Source: Byssovorax sp. (lineage in GTDB: Bacteria; Myxococcota_A; Polyangia; Polyangiales; Polyangiaceae). Taken from it: a DNA stretch of 64,000 nt. Below are positions 39,012 through 48,712 of the stretch, in pieces (the first letter of the stretch is position 1; each line of letters opens with the position of its first letter). The position numbers were made by a program, and so were the translations under genes. The notes below the pieces were generated by a model. It searched no databases, was not told where the DNA came from, and worked only from the letters and a program-made list of their open reading frames with translations. The DNA is taken from NCBI GenBank assembly GCA_025362495.1, contig JANYGI010000218.1:1-64000 (forward strand), given 5' to 3'.

Positions 39012-42000
39012 ATGTCGAGTAGCGGTGGCAAAGAAATAGCGACCACGAAGAGCAACCACGGGGCGCTCGGAACACCCGCGGTGAATAACAATCCCCCTAC
39101 GCCGCCGGCAGGCCCCGCGCCGGTGCCGTACCTGTACGCCTCGCAATCGTCCTCTGCGAAATTCACCGTCGGCGACGTCGAGGTCGCCGCCAGTCCCGTG
39201 CTCGTCAAAGGCAGCACGATGACGATGGTCGATCCTGGCAATCAGCCCGCGAAGATCACCGTCGGCGATATCGTGACGAGCACAGTTTGCGGCGTCTCGG
39301 TGATGCAGGAGGGTACTGGTGGCACCACCGCGGGAGGCAAACCAATCTGCGTCACCACCAACCTTCTCACCATGAACCAGATGACGAAGGAGGGGGCTGT
39401 CTCTCAGGTCAACACCCCTCTCCTGGGTGGCGCTGACTTCGTCACGGCCTACAATGCAGGCGCCGGCGGCGCAGCGGGCGGGAAACAGCAAAACACCGCC
39501 GTTCCGCCCGCTCAGGCCAACGAGCCCGGCGGCGCGTCGGCTCCGCCCGCCCCTGCCGCAAGCACGGAGGGCGAGCCTGTCGATGTCGCGACCGGCGCCG
39601 TCGTCGACAGCGCGGTCGACTTCGCGCTTCCCGGCCTGATTCCACTCGTCTGGAGTCGGCAGTACTCCTCCCTGCGCAACCAGCTCTCGGGCGCGCTCGG
39701 CAAAGGCGGCTGGGTTCACGCGTTCGAACAATGGGTGAGCCGGGAAGAAAAATGCCTGTCGCTCCGGGAGGAGGACGGGCGCGACGTCTGGTTTACCATA
39801 CCCGCTCCCGGAGCGATCACGTTTCACCGTCGCGAGCGGCTCGAGCTGACCGTCGACAAACAAGGAGGCTATCAAGTCTACAGCACAGCGACGCGGCTCA
39901 GGCGGCGGTTCTCGACGCTCGCGTCGGACGGCCACGCGGTGCTGCGGCGAATCGAGGATGCTTGGGGCAACGCGATCCAGCTGGAATACGAGGGCAACCG
40001 GCTCGCGCGGCTACTCGACACAGCAGGACGCGAGGTGATCCTTCGCTGGGGAAAGCACGGCTGGGTGGAGCGGGTCGAGATCTGCGCCGCGGGACATCTT
40101 CGGCAATGGGTCGATCTCGCCTATCACCCCGAAGGCGAGCTCGCACGGGTGACCGACGCGCTGGGCTTCGCCCAAGCTTACACCTACGACGGTTACCACC
40201 GACTGCTCGAAACCACGTTCAAGAATGGCTCTCGTTTCTGGCACCGTTACGATCCCGACAGCGGATGGTGCGTGAAGACGTGGGGCGAAAATGGCCTCCA
40301 CAACGTCGAGTTGCATCCTGACTTTCGCAAACGAACCACGCTGATCAGCGGGACAGAAGAGCCCAAGATCTACACCTGGAACGACCAAGGCGTCGTTGTC
40401 CGGCAGGCGACGCACGACGGCGCCTTCGTCCGCGAGAAGACCTTCGACGACGATCTCAACCTGATCGCCGAGACCAACGCGGCCGGCGAGACGACGCGCC
40501 TCGAGTACGACGCTCGAGGAAACAAGGTCAGGGCGATCGACGCGGCGGCGAACGAGACATTGTGGGAGTACGTCGACGATCGCCCCGTGCAGCGAATCGC
40601 CCCCGGCGGGCTCGTCACGACCTACACGCACGGCGCGCGCGGCGAGCTCACGGGCGTCACGTATCCTTCCGGGCAAAGCTATTCGTTGTCTTATGATGGG
40701 CGGGGACGTCTCCGTGGCCTGTACGGGCCTGACGGGCAGATTGTCGGCTATGCTCATGATGAACAGCATAACCTCGTCCTCGAGACCAATGCGCTCGGCG
40801 CGTGCACGACTTTTTCCTATGACTTGCTTGGCCGCCCGATGGTCCAAACGGACGCCATCGGTCGCGTGACGCGGATCGAGCACGACCATCTGGGTCAGCC
40901 TACCACCATTACTCGCCCCGATGGAACGCGCGTTCACGCGGAGTACGACGCAATGGGCGCGGTCTCGCGAGTCATCGACGCTTTCGGCCGAGAAACGATC
41001 CTGGAGTACGGCGGCACCGGCGTATTGAAACGCCTGGTGCGGAGCGACGGACACGCGTTTCGCTTCGAGCACGACACCAGCGAGCGGCTGCGCAAGATCA
41101 TCAACCCCCGCTTCGAAGAGTACGAGCTCGGATACGATCGCGCGGGCCGCGTCGTCCGGGAAAAGACCTTTGACGGGCGAGAGCTAAGGTATCGTTACGA
41201 CAAAGCAGAAAGACTATGCCGCATCGACTATCCAGATGACACGTACCGGGTGTTTCAGTACAATCCGATAGGCGACGTAATTGCGGAGCAGTCGCCGCAC
41301 GGTGGCATCACCTACAAGCGCAACGAGCGCGGCTGGCTGCTCGAAGCGATTCTCGACGAGTTTCATGGCAAGGTAGTCAATCGCTTTGAGCGCGACGCGC
41401 TCGGGCGAGTGATCGCCGAGCACCAGGGCGAGAGGACCGTTCGCCATGAGCTCGATGCGCGCGGGAGGCGGAGCGCGCGCACGCTGCACGAGGGGGCGAC
41501 GACACGCTACGCCTACGATGTATTCGGCGCTGCGAGCCACGTGGAGCACGAGGGACACCGCATCACACTCTCACGCGACCAGCTCGGGCGAGAGACGAAG
41601 CGCCACGCCGGCAGGGCCGGAGTGGAGAGCTCGTCCAGCTACGACGCGATGGATCGATTGACGGAGCAGCGGGTGAGCATGCCAGGCACCGCGAGTGATG
41701 GACTGCGCGCCACACTCATGGAGCGGCTGTACGCGTACGATGCGCTCGGTCGCGTGCAGCAAGTCGACGACGGGCACTGGGGCGCCACCGTGTACGAGTA
41801 CGACCGGATAGGCCAGCTCGTCGAGGCACGAAGGGGCAACCTGCGCGAAGCGTTCGAGTACGACCTTACCGGATCCCTTCAAAATGTGCTCGCGAGCCAT
41901 GATGAGATCGGTCACGTCGAGCCGTGGAGGATCGGGACTGGCAATCTTCTTCAGGAGGCCAACGGGACACGCTATGAGAACGACAAGCGCGGCCGACGGG

Positions 42001-43175
42001 TGAAGAAGATCGCGCGCGGGCAAGGCGGGGACGCGGAGGAGACACGCTATCTGTGGGACTGCCGTGATCGGCTGCGAGAGGTGCGCCTGCCCGGCGGCGG
42101 TCGGCTCCTGTTCACCTACGACGCGTTCTCGCGACGCGTGCGCAAAGAGGTCATCCCCGCAGCTCGGCTGGAGCCCGCACGGCTGGTCGCCGTGGCGACC
42201 AGCACGGCCGATACTGCCACGGAGGCCGCATTGCCTTCGCGGCGCGTGGTGGAGTTCGTCTGGGATGGCAACGCGCTCGCCGCCGCCGTGGAAGACGGGC
42301 GAGAGTGCGTGTTCGTGCACGAGCCGGGGACGCTCGCGCCCATGCTCCAGGCGGAGGGAGGTGAGGTGTTCACCGTCGTGAATGACCATCTCGGGATGCC
42401 GAAGGCGCTCTTGAGCGGGAGCGGGCAGGTAGCCTGGACCGCAGCGCACTCCGCGTGGGGTCGTGTCGTCGGGACCTTTCGCGAGCCCGGCGCGTCAAGC
42501 GTGAGCGGCGTGGAGAGCCCGTTTCGATTACTGGGGCAATACGAGGACAAAGAGACGGGGCTTTACTACACGCGGTTCCGGTACTTCGACACCGAGGTCG
42601 GGAGGTGGTGTAGTCCGGATCCACTAGGAATTCGCGGGGGAGCAAACCTACTCGGGTTCAATGGCAGTCCGGCGACTCACGTGGATCCACTGGGGCTATG
42701 CGCCCAGACTGGCAGGTTTCCGCCGGGATCGAAGGTCATCGGAGGGCGTCCCCCCAGCACCGTGCTCTATGAAACGCCAGAGGGGACAGTAAAAATGCGT
42801 TTCCGCGCCGAGGACGCAATAATGTGCGGCGAAGTGAAGACCCCGGTCGGCACCTCCACGGACACTGGCGTATCTGAACGAGAAGACGGACTTCCGTTCG
42901 TGGAGATCGGCCGTCACCGCACCATCGCAGTAGCAGCCTACGGGGACACGATCGACCCGTCCAACGGTGGGGTTCCAAGCGCGCCTGGCTATTTGGACTA
43001 CGACAATGATACAGTAAAAAATGACCAGGGAACGACAAATCGGGACCGCTTCCCCCCCGAGTTTGACGTTCAGGCAAAGACTTTGACACTGAAAGATCGC
43101 GGGACCGCCGTCTACACGGACAAGGCCACCGCCGACAGGCTCGAGCAAGAGAGGCAGAACAGATGTCGACCCTAG
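39012..43175 (+). CDS. T6SS Rhs effector: PAAR-like N-domain, Rhs shell, variable C-terminal toxin
   Basis: 1387 residues from ATG 39012. N-terminal about 15-130 is PAAR-like/DUF4150 (PVLVKGSTMTMVDPGNQPAK, MNQMTKEGAVS). About 190-1180 are Rhs/YD repeats (YTYDGYHRLLETTF, LEYDARGNKVRAIDAA). The shell ends at 1185-1229 with YYTRFRYFDTEVGRW, SPDPLG and VDPLGL, the conserved autoprocessing region. The tip (1230-1387; DNA 42699-43175) is the toxin: IGRHRTIAVAAYGDTIDPSN and GYLDYDND recall a ParB/Srx-like nuclease fold, but only weakly. GC falls to about 50-57 % there, unlike the roughly 70 % of nearby genes. The stop overlaps the putative immunity gene by 13 nt. Confidence 0.92.
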   Translation: MSSSGGKEIATTKSNHGALGTPAVNNNPPTPPAGPAPVPYLYASQSSSAKFTVGDVEVAASPVLVKGSTMTMVDPGNQPAKITVGDIVTSTVCGVSVMQEGTGGTTAGGKPICVTTNLLTMNQMTKEGAVSQVNTPLLGGADFVTAYNAGAGGAAGGKQQNTAVPPAQANEPGGASAPPAPAASTEGEPVDVATGAVVDSAVDFALPGLIPLVWSRQYSSLRNQLSGALGKGGWVHAFEQWVSREEKCLSLREEDGRDVWFTIPAPGAITFHRRERLELTVDKQGGYQVYSTATRLRRRFSTLASDGHAVLRRIEDAWGNAIQLEYEGNRLARLLDTAGREVILRWGKHGWVERVEICAAGHLRQWVDLAYHPEGELARVTDALGFAQAYTYDGYHRLLETTFKNGSRFWHRYDPDSGWCVKTWGENGLHNVELHPDFRKRTTLISGTEEPKIYTWNDQGVVVRQATHDGAFVREKTFDDDLNLIAETNAAGETTRLEYDARGNKVRAIDAAANETLWEYVDDRPVQRIAPGGLVTTYTHGARGELTGVTYPSGQSYSLSYDGRGRLRGLYGPDGQIVGYAHDEQHNLVLETNALGACTTFSYDLLGRPMVQTDAIGRVTRIEHDHLGQPTTITRPDGTRVHAEYDAMGAVSRVIDAFGRETILEYGGTGVLKRLVRSDGHAFRFEHDTSERLRKIINPRFEEYELGYDRAGRVVREKTFDGRELRYRYDKAERLCRIDYPDDTYRVFQYNPIGDVIAEQSPHGGITYKRNERGWLLEAILDEFHGKVVNRFERDALGRVIAEHQGERTVRHELDARGRRSARTLHEGATTRYAYDVFGAASHVEHEGHRITLSRDQLGRETKRHAGRAGVESSSSYDAMDRLTEQRVSMPGTASDGLRATLMERLYAYDALGRVQQVDDGHWGATVYEYDRIGQLVEARRGNLREAFEYDLTGSLQNVLASHDEIGHVEPWRIGTGNLLQEANGTRYENDKRGRRVKKIARGQGGDAEETRYLWDCRDRLREVRLPGGGRLLFTYDAFSRRVRKEVIPAARLEPARLVAVATSTADTATEAALPSRRVVEFVWDGNALAAAVEDGRECVFVHEPGTLAPMLQAEGGEVFTVVNDHLGMPKALLSGSGQVAWTAAHSAWGRVVGTFREPGASSVSGVESPFRLLGQYEDKETGLYYTRFRYFDTEVGRWCSPDPLGIRGGANLLGFNGSPATHVDPLGLCAQTGRFPPGSKVIGGRPPSTVLYETPEGTVKMRFRAEDAIMCGEVKTPVGTSTDTGVSEREDGLPFVEIGRHRTIAVAAYGDTIDPSNGGVPSAPGYLDYDNDTVKNDQGTTNRDRFPPEFDVQAKTLTLKDRGTAVYTDKATADRLEQERQNRCRP

Positions 43176-43825
43176 ACGAGCTGATGTCCCTCTACGAAGA
43201 CGCGAAGCGCGCCGGCACGCACCACATGGCGCAAGTCTACCGCGTAAAATGTGGCCTGATGACCGGAGACTTCAACGCGCCTCCCTTTGCAGACGAAACC
43301 CCCCTCGGCATCAACCCAAGACTTGAAAACCCACCCGTCGGGACGGTGGCGTTCCTCGCTTCGATCAACCAGATGAGCGGCAGCCCGTTCCTGCGGCGCG
43401 AAAGGGTCGGAGGATGGGACAGAACTCCGTGCGCACACAGCGACTCCATCTTTCTTTTGCGCGTCGGATTGAATCATGTCGGAACCACTCCCAGATATGG
43501 TGATTACGACTGCGGTGCGTTGCCTTGGGCCATCGAGGAGCGCGAGTGGGTGATCAGTCAAGGTGGGCAGACAGCGCTTGTGCGCGAGGATGGGTCGGAG
43601 TATGGGAGCGTCATCGTTCCCGTCGAGCATCCGCGCTTCACTGGAGTTCCCGACCCGCGTTACGACGAGAGAGCCGTCGCCTTTGGCAATACCTGGAAGT
43701 TTCTCCAAAGACTCCAGGAAGGCGATGCGCCCTATGAGCTGCGCGAAGGGGATGTCCTTCTGACCTGCTACTACGCACTCGTCTATGGCTTGGCCACCTA
43801 CCCCGGGGCGACTCCACGTCGATGA
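43163..43825 (+). CDS. Putative immunity protein to the Rhs toxin tip
   Basis: 220 residues, ATG 43163, overlapping the Rhs stop by 13 nt. Immunity genes are expected directly after the toxin tip. It is a soluble, probably mixed alpha/beta protein: YRVKCGLMTGDFNAPPFADE, FLLRVGLNHVGTTPRYGD, REWVISQGGQTALVREDG and FGNTWKFLQRLQEGDAPYEL. No family recognised. Codon use is less G/C-biased than neighbours, matching the toxin tip. The assignment rests on position; a neutralising function is inferred. Confidence 0.7.
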   Translation: MSTLDELMSLYEDAKRAGTHHMAQVYRVKCGLMTGDFNAPPFADETPLGINPRLENPPVGTVAFLASINQMSGSPFLRRERVGGWDRTPCAHSDSIFLLRVGLNHVGTTPRYGDYDCGALPWAIEEREWVISQGGQTALVREDGSEYGSVIVPVEHPRFTGVPDPRYDERAVAFGNTWKFLQRLQEGDAPYELREGDVLLTCYYALVYGLATYPGATPRR

Positions 43826-43922
43826 ACGCTGGATCTGAGCTGAGTGGACTCCGCTGAGCCCACGAACGGATTGGACATTTGCAGATGACAAGACATGTTT
43901 TCCCCGCTATCTTGGCTTCCCG

Positions 43923-44981
43923 GTGCCCACTCCGCTCCTCACGCTCGGCATGATCTCCCCCCTTGCGCGCACCGCGCCGGAGCACGCCTTCTTCCTCCGC
44001 GCAGGCGTCCTCCCATGCACTCCGGGTGCCTTCCGCGACGGCGAAGGCAACACGATCCACGCTGCTTACTGCCCGTGGCTGGGCGCTTCGCTCCCTCCCG
44101 ACGGCCGCCTCATCGCTCTCGCGTCCTCAGCGCTCCGCGAAGCCCTTGCCCCGCTCCTCGCACGTTCTCACGAAACGCCGGCCTTCGCCGCGCAAAAACT
44201 GGCACTCTTCGTGTGTACGGCCGCCCCCTGGGAGGGCCTCGGCGACGCCGATCGCACTGCCCTCGAAGCTCACCTCGCCGCCGAGCTTTCCACCCGGGCC
44301 GCTACGCGCTGCACTGGGGCTGCAGGCTTCTTTCACGCGCTCGTCGAGGCCGAAGCGCTCCTCGCCAGAGGTGATCACCACGCCGCCGTCATCATCGCAG
44401 CCGACACGATGATCTCCGCACCAGCGCTCGCCGTACTCGCCGAGGAAGCCCATCATCCCTGGGCCAGCTCCCCTCCTCGCGCGTCCGAGGGCGCTGTCGC
44501 GATCGTCCTCGGCACCGACGACACCGCTCGCAGGTACGCGCTCTCGCCCCTCGCCAGGATCGCGCACGCTGCCGCGCGGCAGGGCAAAGCGAACGACGAC
44601 AACGACGAGATGGTCGACGGCGCGGCGTTGACCGCCCTGGTGCGCGGCGTCCCTTCGAGCGTTGGCCCCATCGCCGCCGCCTACGGCCAGCAAGGCGTCG
44701 ATCCGCTGCGCTCCCGCGAGTGGCACGTCGCCACGGCCCGGAACGTGAGCCGCTTTCGTGGCGAAGCCCTGTTCGAATCAATCGAGACCTGGATTGGTCG
44801 CCTCGGTGCCGCCGCGGGCGCCATGAACCTCGCCTGGGGCGTCGCGTCGCGCAAGCACCGCACCTGGGAGCGGACGAGCGCCGGAGATGGATGCTTCGCC
44901 GCATGGGCGATCTCCACCGATGGTCTCCGCGGTCTCGCGATCGTCGACGACGCTGGAAAGCCGGCCGTGGCAGCGCGATGA
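43923..44981 (+). CDS. Thiolase/ketosynthase-fold protein of T6SS spike cluster
   Basis: 352 residues from GTG 43923. The opening LLTLGMISPLARTAPEHAFF, the segment RGDHHAAVIIAADTMISAPA and EGAVAIVLGTDD follow the ketoacyl-synthase/thiolase core pattern. Related proteins (VTPVGLTAxxTAAAxRAG openings) are regular companions of VgrG, DUF2169 and HEAT genes in other Proteobacteria (recall). Catalytic His residues are not evident and the Cys (RCTGAAG) is uncertain, so an enzyme role is doubtful; it may be a structural or loading factor. It shares ATGA with the next gene. A 97-bp gap separates it from the immunity gene, so a promoter could be there. Confidence 0.65.
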   Translation: MPTPLLTLGMISPLARTAPEHAFFLRAGVLPCTPGAFRDGEGNTIHAAYCPWLGASLPPDGRLIALASSALREALAPLLARSHETPAFAAQKLALFVCTAAPWEGLGDADRTALEAHLAAELSTRAATRCTGAAGFFHALVEAEALLARGDHHAAVIIAADTMISAPALAVLAEEAHHPWASSPPRASEGAVAIVLGTDDTARRYALSPLARIAHAAARQGKANDDNDEMVDGAALTALVRGVPSSVGPIAAAYGQQGVDPLRSREWHVATARNVSRFRGEALFESIETWIGRLGAAAGAMNLAWGVASRKHRTWERTSAGDGCFAAWAISTDGLRGLAIVDDAGKPAVAAR

Positions 44982-46414
44982 CGTCACCCGATCGCCTCCG
45001 TCAGATCACCTTTCTGCCGGAGCCCAAGACACCTCCTGGCATAGCCACGGCGCAGCGGGGGCGCCCTGCGCTGATGCCTTTGCCGGGCGGAGATCTCGGT
45101 GCCGTGCGGGAGCTCAACGAGGCGACGCCGTCGTCGCGAACCCTCACAAAGCAAGGGAGCGTCGAGATCTCTAATGTGCCAGGAGTGGTATCAATCGACC
45201 TCGTGCGCGCGGCGCCAGCTTCAATTGCGGATTTCTACATATCCATCGTCTCCGCCTGCTCGGATCGGATTGCTATGCTCGCCCGCCACCGAGACGACCG
45301 TCCGCTTCAGGTTCGCCCCCGCGCCGAGGAGCGCCTCTTGGCGCAAATCGACGCCATCCTGGCGTGCGGCCCCGGCGCGATCCGCGATCTCGAGGTCTAC
45401 TGGCATGCTCGACGCGACGACGAGGAGCCGTATCGCATCTGGCCCATCGTCTCAACGCTCGCCGCCCTCGACGGGTCGAAGCCGCTCCTCGCGATCGAGC
45501 GCATCATCGAGAGCTTGCCGCCCGACGCCTTGGAACGGGCCCTCTGCGCTGCGGATTGCATCGTGGTCTCGCCTCACCCGCACTGGATGCCGCTCGCACT
45601 CGATCTGCTCGCATCACCGCATCCGCTCGCTCGCGTGGCGGGCATCGAGGTGCTCTCTCGCCGACAGGCATTCTCGCTGGAGCAAGCCGACGAGCACCTG
45701 CAGGATCCTTCACCGCACGTGACGGCGGCGGCGATCCGCGCGCTGGCTCGCCACCCTGACGCCAGGCTCCCTTCTGCACGGGTCCTCACGTTCCTCGACA
45801 GCGCTATTCCGACGATCGCCACCGAGGCGGCGCGCGCGCTCACGCTCTGGGGCTCACGCGAGCCGTATCACGCTCTTCGCGCCGGCGCCCCGCTGAGCCG
45901 TGTGCTCACGCCTCTCGCCCAGATCGAGATCATCGCCCTCGCCGGCTCGCTCGACGACGTGCCGCTCGTGCAATCATTGCTGGGACGGGCACGCGTCTCG
46001 TCGGCGATCCTCCGCGCCATCGGGCGGCTCGGGAGCGCCGGAACGTGGTCATTTCTCGTTCACTACCTCGCCGACGCCGATCTCGCGCGGACCGCCCACG
46101 AGGCGCTGGAGACAGTGTTTGGCGATCTCGTGCCCGGTGGCAAAGAGGGCCGCGTCCCCGCCGCCTGGCGTGAAGCCATCGCGCAACGGGACCTGGATCC
46201 TGCCATGCGGTATCGCCGCGGACTCCCCTGGTCGTCGGCGACGGTAGCTGCCGAGTGCCAGGCCGGCATGCTCCCGCGCGCCGAGGTTGATCGCCGCATA
46301 GATGAGCTGCGCGCCCGCACCTCGCGGTTTCACGGACTCGACACCGGCGCGTTCTGGCCGGACCTCGCGCCGCGCCTCGGTGATCTGGCACGCGCGTACG
46401 CTGGGACCACATGA
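44978..46414 (+). CDS. HEAT-repeat protein of T6SS spike cluster (TIGR02270-like)
   Basis: 478 residues from ATG 44978, overlapping the previous stop. About residues 150-430 are helical HEAT-like repeats: VYWHARRDDEEPYRIWPIVS, HPLARVAGIEVLSRRQAFSL, SPHVTAAAIRALARHP and TIATEAARALTLWGSREPY. Such proteins occur beside ketosynthase-like and DUF2169 genes in VgrG clusters and are presumed scaffolds for effector loading. Cytoplasmic; no signal peptide. Stop and next start overlap (ATGA), supporting one transcript. Confidence 0.7.
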   Translation: MTSPDRLRQITFLPEPKTPPGIATAQRGRPALMPLPGGDLGAVRELNEATPSSRTLTKQGSVEISNVPGVVSIDLVRAAPASIADFYISIVSACSDRIAMLARHRDDRPLQVRPRAEERLLAQIDAILACGPGAIRDLEVYWHARRDDEEPYRIWPIVSTLAALDGSKPLLAIERIIESLPPDALERALCAADCIVVSPHPHWMPLALDLLASPHPLARVAGIEVLSRRQAFSLEQADEHLQDPSPHVTAAAIRALARHPDARLPSARVLTFLDSAIPTIATEAARALTLWGSREPYHALRAGAPLSRVLTPLAQIEIIALAGSLDDVPLVQSLLGRARVSSAILRAIGRLGSAGTWSFLVHYLADADLARTAHEALETVFGDLVPGGKEGRVPAAWREAIAQRDLDPAMRYRRGLPWSSATVAAECQAGMLPRAEVDRRIDELRARTSRFHGLDTGAFWPDLAPRLGDLARAYAGTT

Positions 46415-47403
46415 GCTTCGCCAACAACACACCTTACGCGGCGACGCCCGTCCCGACGATCGCACCCGACGGCCGCGACGTGGTCGTGGCGATAGTGAAG
46501 GCCACCTTCGTGCGTGGGAAAGACGGCCGCCCACGCCTCGCCGACCTGCAGACCCCGGTCGAGCTCGGCGGTACGGTGTACGACCCCGACGCCGTCGACA
46601 GCAGCATCCGCTACCCCTCCGACGTATGCACCGACAAGCGCGGCGCCGACGTGGTGGTGATTGGAGACGCCGTGTCGCGCAAGCCGGTGAAGAGCCTCGA
46701 CGTCGCGGTGAAGGTCCGGGATCTCACCGCGACGCTGCGCGTGCACGGCGAGCGGGTCTATTACCGCGGTCTCGGCGGCGTGGTCATCGGCCCGGCCCAG
46801 AGCTTCGAGCGCAAACCGATCGTGTACGAGCGGGCCTACGGCGGCACCACACCCGATTCGAGCCGGATCGAGCGGCGTAACCCCGTAGGAAGAGGGATAT
46901 CGAGGGACGCGGCCTCGCTCGTGGACACCCCGGCCCCGCAGATCGAGCACCCGGCGCATCCGATCACCCGAGGAGGGGAATCCCACGAGCCCGTGGGCTT
47001 CGGCGCGATCGCGCCGCACTGGCAGCCTCGCTCGGACTTCGCGGGCACGTTCGACGAGGTGTGGAAGGCAACGCGAATGCCCATCTTGCCGGTCGACTTC
47101 GATCTACGCTTCAACAACGTCGCCGCCCCGTCGCTGCAGCTCGCGGAGCGCCTGCGTGAAGGGGATCGTCTCGCGGTCCTCGGCATGAGCGAAGAGGAGC
47201 TGTTCCAGATCGATCTGCCTGCGATGCCGGTCGTGCTTCACGCCCGTTATCAGGACGGACATCGCGACTCGGCGCGGCCGGCAATCGATACGATGGTCGT
47301 CGAGCCGGGCCCAGGCGTCGTCCGGTTGACGCTGCGCCATGCTTTCCCGATGGGCCGAGGGAGGAAGCTTTTGCGCGAAATCCAGGTGGACCGCGATGAC
47401 TGA
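46411..47403 (+). CDS. DUF2169-domain T6SS adaptor (short form)
   Basis: 330 residues, single domain. The opening MSFANNTPYAATPVPTIAPD, then VVVAIVKATFVR, DVVVIGDAVSRKPVKSLDVA, RNPVGRGISRD and EPVGFGAIAPHWQPRS are the diagnostic DUF2169 blocks. Unlike the 832-residue member at 33933 it has no Pro-rich linker or extra domain. Two DUF2169 proteins in one island suggest each serves a different spike: the first with the Rhs VgrG, this one with the tandem VgrGs downstream. Overlaps its neighbours at both ends. Confidence 0.83.
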   Translation: MSFANNTPYAATPVPTIAPDGRDVVVAIVKATFVRGKDGRPRLADLQTPVELGGTVYDPDAVDSSIRYPSDVCTDKRGADVVVIGDAVSRKPVKSLDVAVKVRDLTATLRVHGERVYYRGLGGVVIGPAQSFERKPIVYERAYGGTTPDSSRIERRNPVGRGISRDAASLVDTPAPQIEHPAHPITRGGESHEPVGFGAIAPHWQPRSDFAGTFDEVWKATRMPILPVDFDLRFNNVAAPSLQLAERLREGDRLAVLGMSEEELFQIDLPAMPVVLHARYQDGHRDSARPAIDTMVVEPGPGVVRLTLRHAFPMGRGRKLLREIQVDRDD

Positions 47404-48712
47404 CGACATACGCTGCGACGCGGTGCCTCTCGCTCGCGTGGCATTTATTCATGCAGGGCTCGCGGACGGTCTGTCGCTGAACGAGCTTCTCGATCACCTC
47501 GATGTCGACGCTGCGACGTGGGGCCGTGCCCAGGCGTCGTTTGCGCGGCTCTTCGCGCGGCGAGCGCGCGAGGGAAACGATTTCGCGCTGCGCGTCGACG
47601 CGCTCTCCGACGTGGCGCGCTCGGCGTGGGAAAGGAAGCTCCCGCCGCTGGATCAGGAGCTGGCCGCGTTCTTCGATTTCGAGCGCCACTACGCGGCGAG
47701 CGTGGATGGGCTCGCGTTCCTGCGAGAGAGGAGAATGCGGCCGTCGGATCTCAACCGCCTGGAGCGCCTCTGGAACGAACGTTTCGCGGCCGATTCAGCG
47801 CTGCGCGAGCAGGCGCTCACGCGGATGGCCGAGGAGCCGGGCCCCTGCCCTGACGTGCAGCCCGAGCCCCCGCGCCTCGTTCAGGCGAGAGCAGCACGCC
47901 TGTCCAGGGATGCGACCGAGCAAGCGAAGCTCCCGTTGCCGTTTATCGACGGTGAGGCGAACCTCGCGCCACCTCCGCTGTCGACACCGCTGCCGGCACG
48001 GAAGAAGACCGGGCTCGACGGGACGCGCGATATCGGCGACCTCCGCTCGATCCTCGCCTCGTTGCCGTTCGCGCGCTCGGTGGCGCCGCAGCCGTCTGCG
48101 GCGCCACCGACTCGAGAGCCCATTGCAACCCCGGTGGAGGCGGCCGCCGTCATCGCTCCCGCGGTGGTCCAGCCGGTCGTCGCCGCGGTCGCGCCTTCGG
48201 TTCTCCCCGTCACGCCGCCGGCCTACATCGCACCTCAAGGGCCGGTGCGCGATTTGCGGGGAACGAGCATGGCTGTCGACGTCCCCGCCCGCGCGGCGCT
48301 CCCGTTCGCGCAGGGGAGCTCCACGCTCCGCTCCGCGGGCGACGCGCCGGCCCCGCCCGCCGAGCCACCTCGCCCCAGGGCGCACTCCGATCTGCGAGAG
48401 ACGTCGGCGGTGTTCTTTGCGCCTCGGAGCCAGGCAATGCCGTTCTCCACGACGGCGCCGGCCCCGCCCCGCGCCGACACCTCGACGCTGACCGTGGAGC
48501 AATATGCTTCGCTGTGCGTCGATCTCGCCGTGGATCCAGGGCGCGCTGCGGAGACGTTGCGGCGCTATCACCTCACGCCGGAGCAGAAGCAGGCGATCGA
48601 CGCCGAGTGGCAGGCGCGCTTCGCTCGTGACGCGACCTCCTGGCAAGCCTGGGACCGCGCATACAAGACGTATCACGCGTGGATCGTCGGACAGAGGGGC
48701 AAGGGGCCATGA
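47396..48712 (+). CDS. Helical-repeat/Pro-rich protein of T6SS spike cluster, unknown family
   Basis: 438 residues from ATG 47396, overlapping the DUF2169 gene by 8 nt and the next VgrG by ATGA. A Trp-containing helical unit appears about three times: NELLDHLDVDAATWGRAQAS, DLNRLERLWNERFAADSAL and TPEQKQAIDAEWQARFARD. Between the second and third copy lies about 230 residues of Pro/Ala/Val linker. The repeats resemble a small protein-binding module; placement between adaptor and VgrG genes suggests a bridging function. No known domain or catalytic motif was recognised. Confidence 0.6.
   Translation: MTDDIRCDAVPLARVAFIHAGLADGLSLNELLDHLDVDAATWGRAQASFARLFARRAREGNDFALRVDALSDVARSAWERKLPPLDQELAAFFDFERHYAASVDGLAFLRERRMRPSDLNRLERLWNERFAADSALREQALTRMAEEPGPCPDVQPEPPRLVQARAARLSRDATEQAKLPLPFIDGEANLAPPPLSTPLPARKKTGLDGTRDIGDLRSILASLPFARSVAPQPSAAPPTREPIATPVEAAAVIAPAVVQPVVAAVAPSVLPVTPPAYIAPQGPVRDLRGTSMAVDVPARAALPFAQGSSTLRSAGDAPAPPAEPPRPRAHSDLRETSAVFFAPRSQAMPFSTTAPAPPRADTSTLTVEQYASLCVDLAVDPGRAAETLRRYHLTPEQKQAIDAEWQARFARDATSWQAWDRAYKTYHAWIVGQRGKGP

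Noticed and set aside
43866-43922. TTGGAC...CATGTT as a sigma-70 promoter before the ketosynthase-like gene
   Set aside because: The -10 match is poor; the gap may well hold a promoter, but this pair is not convincing.
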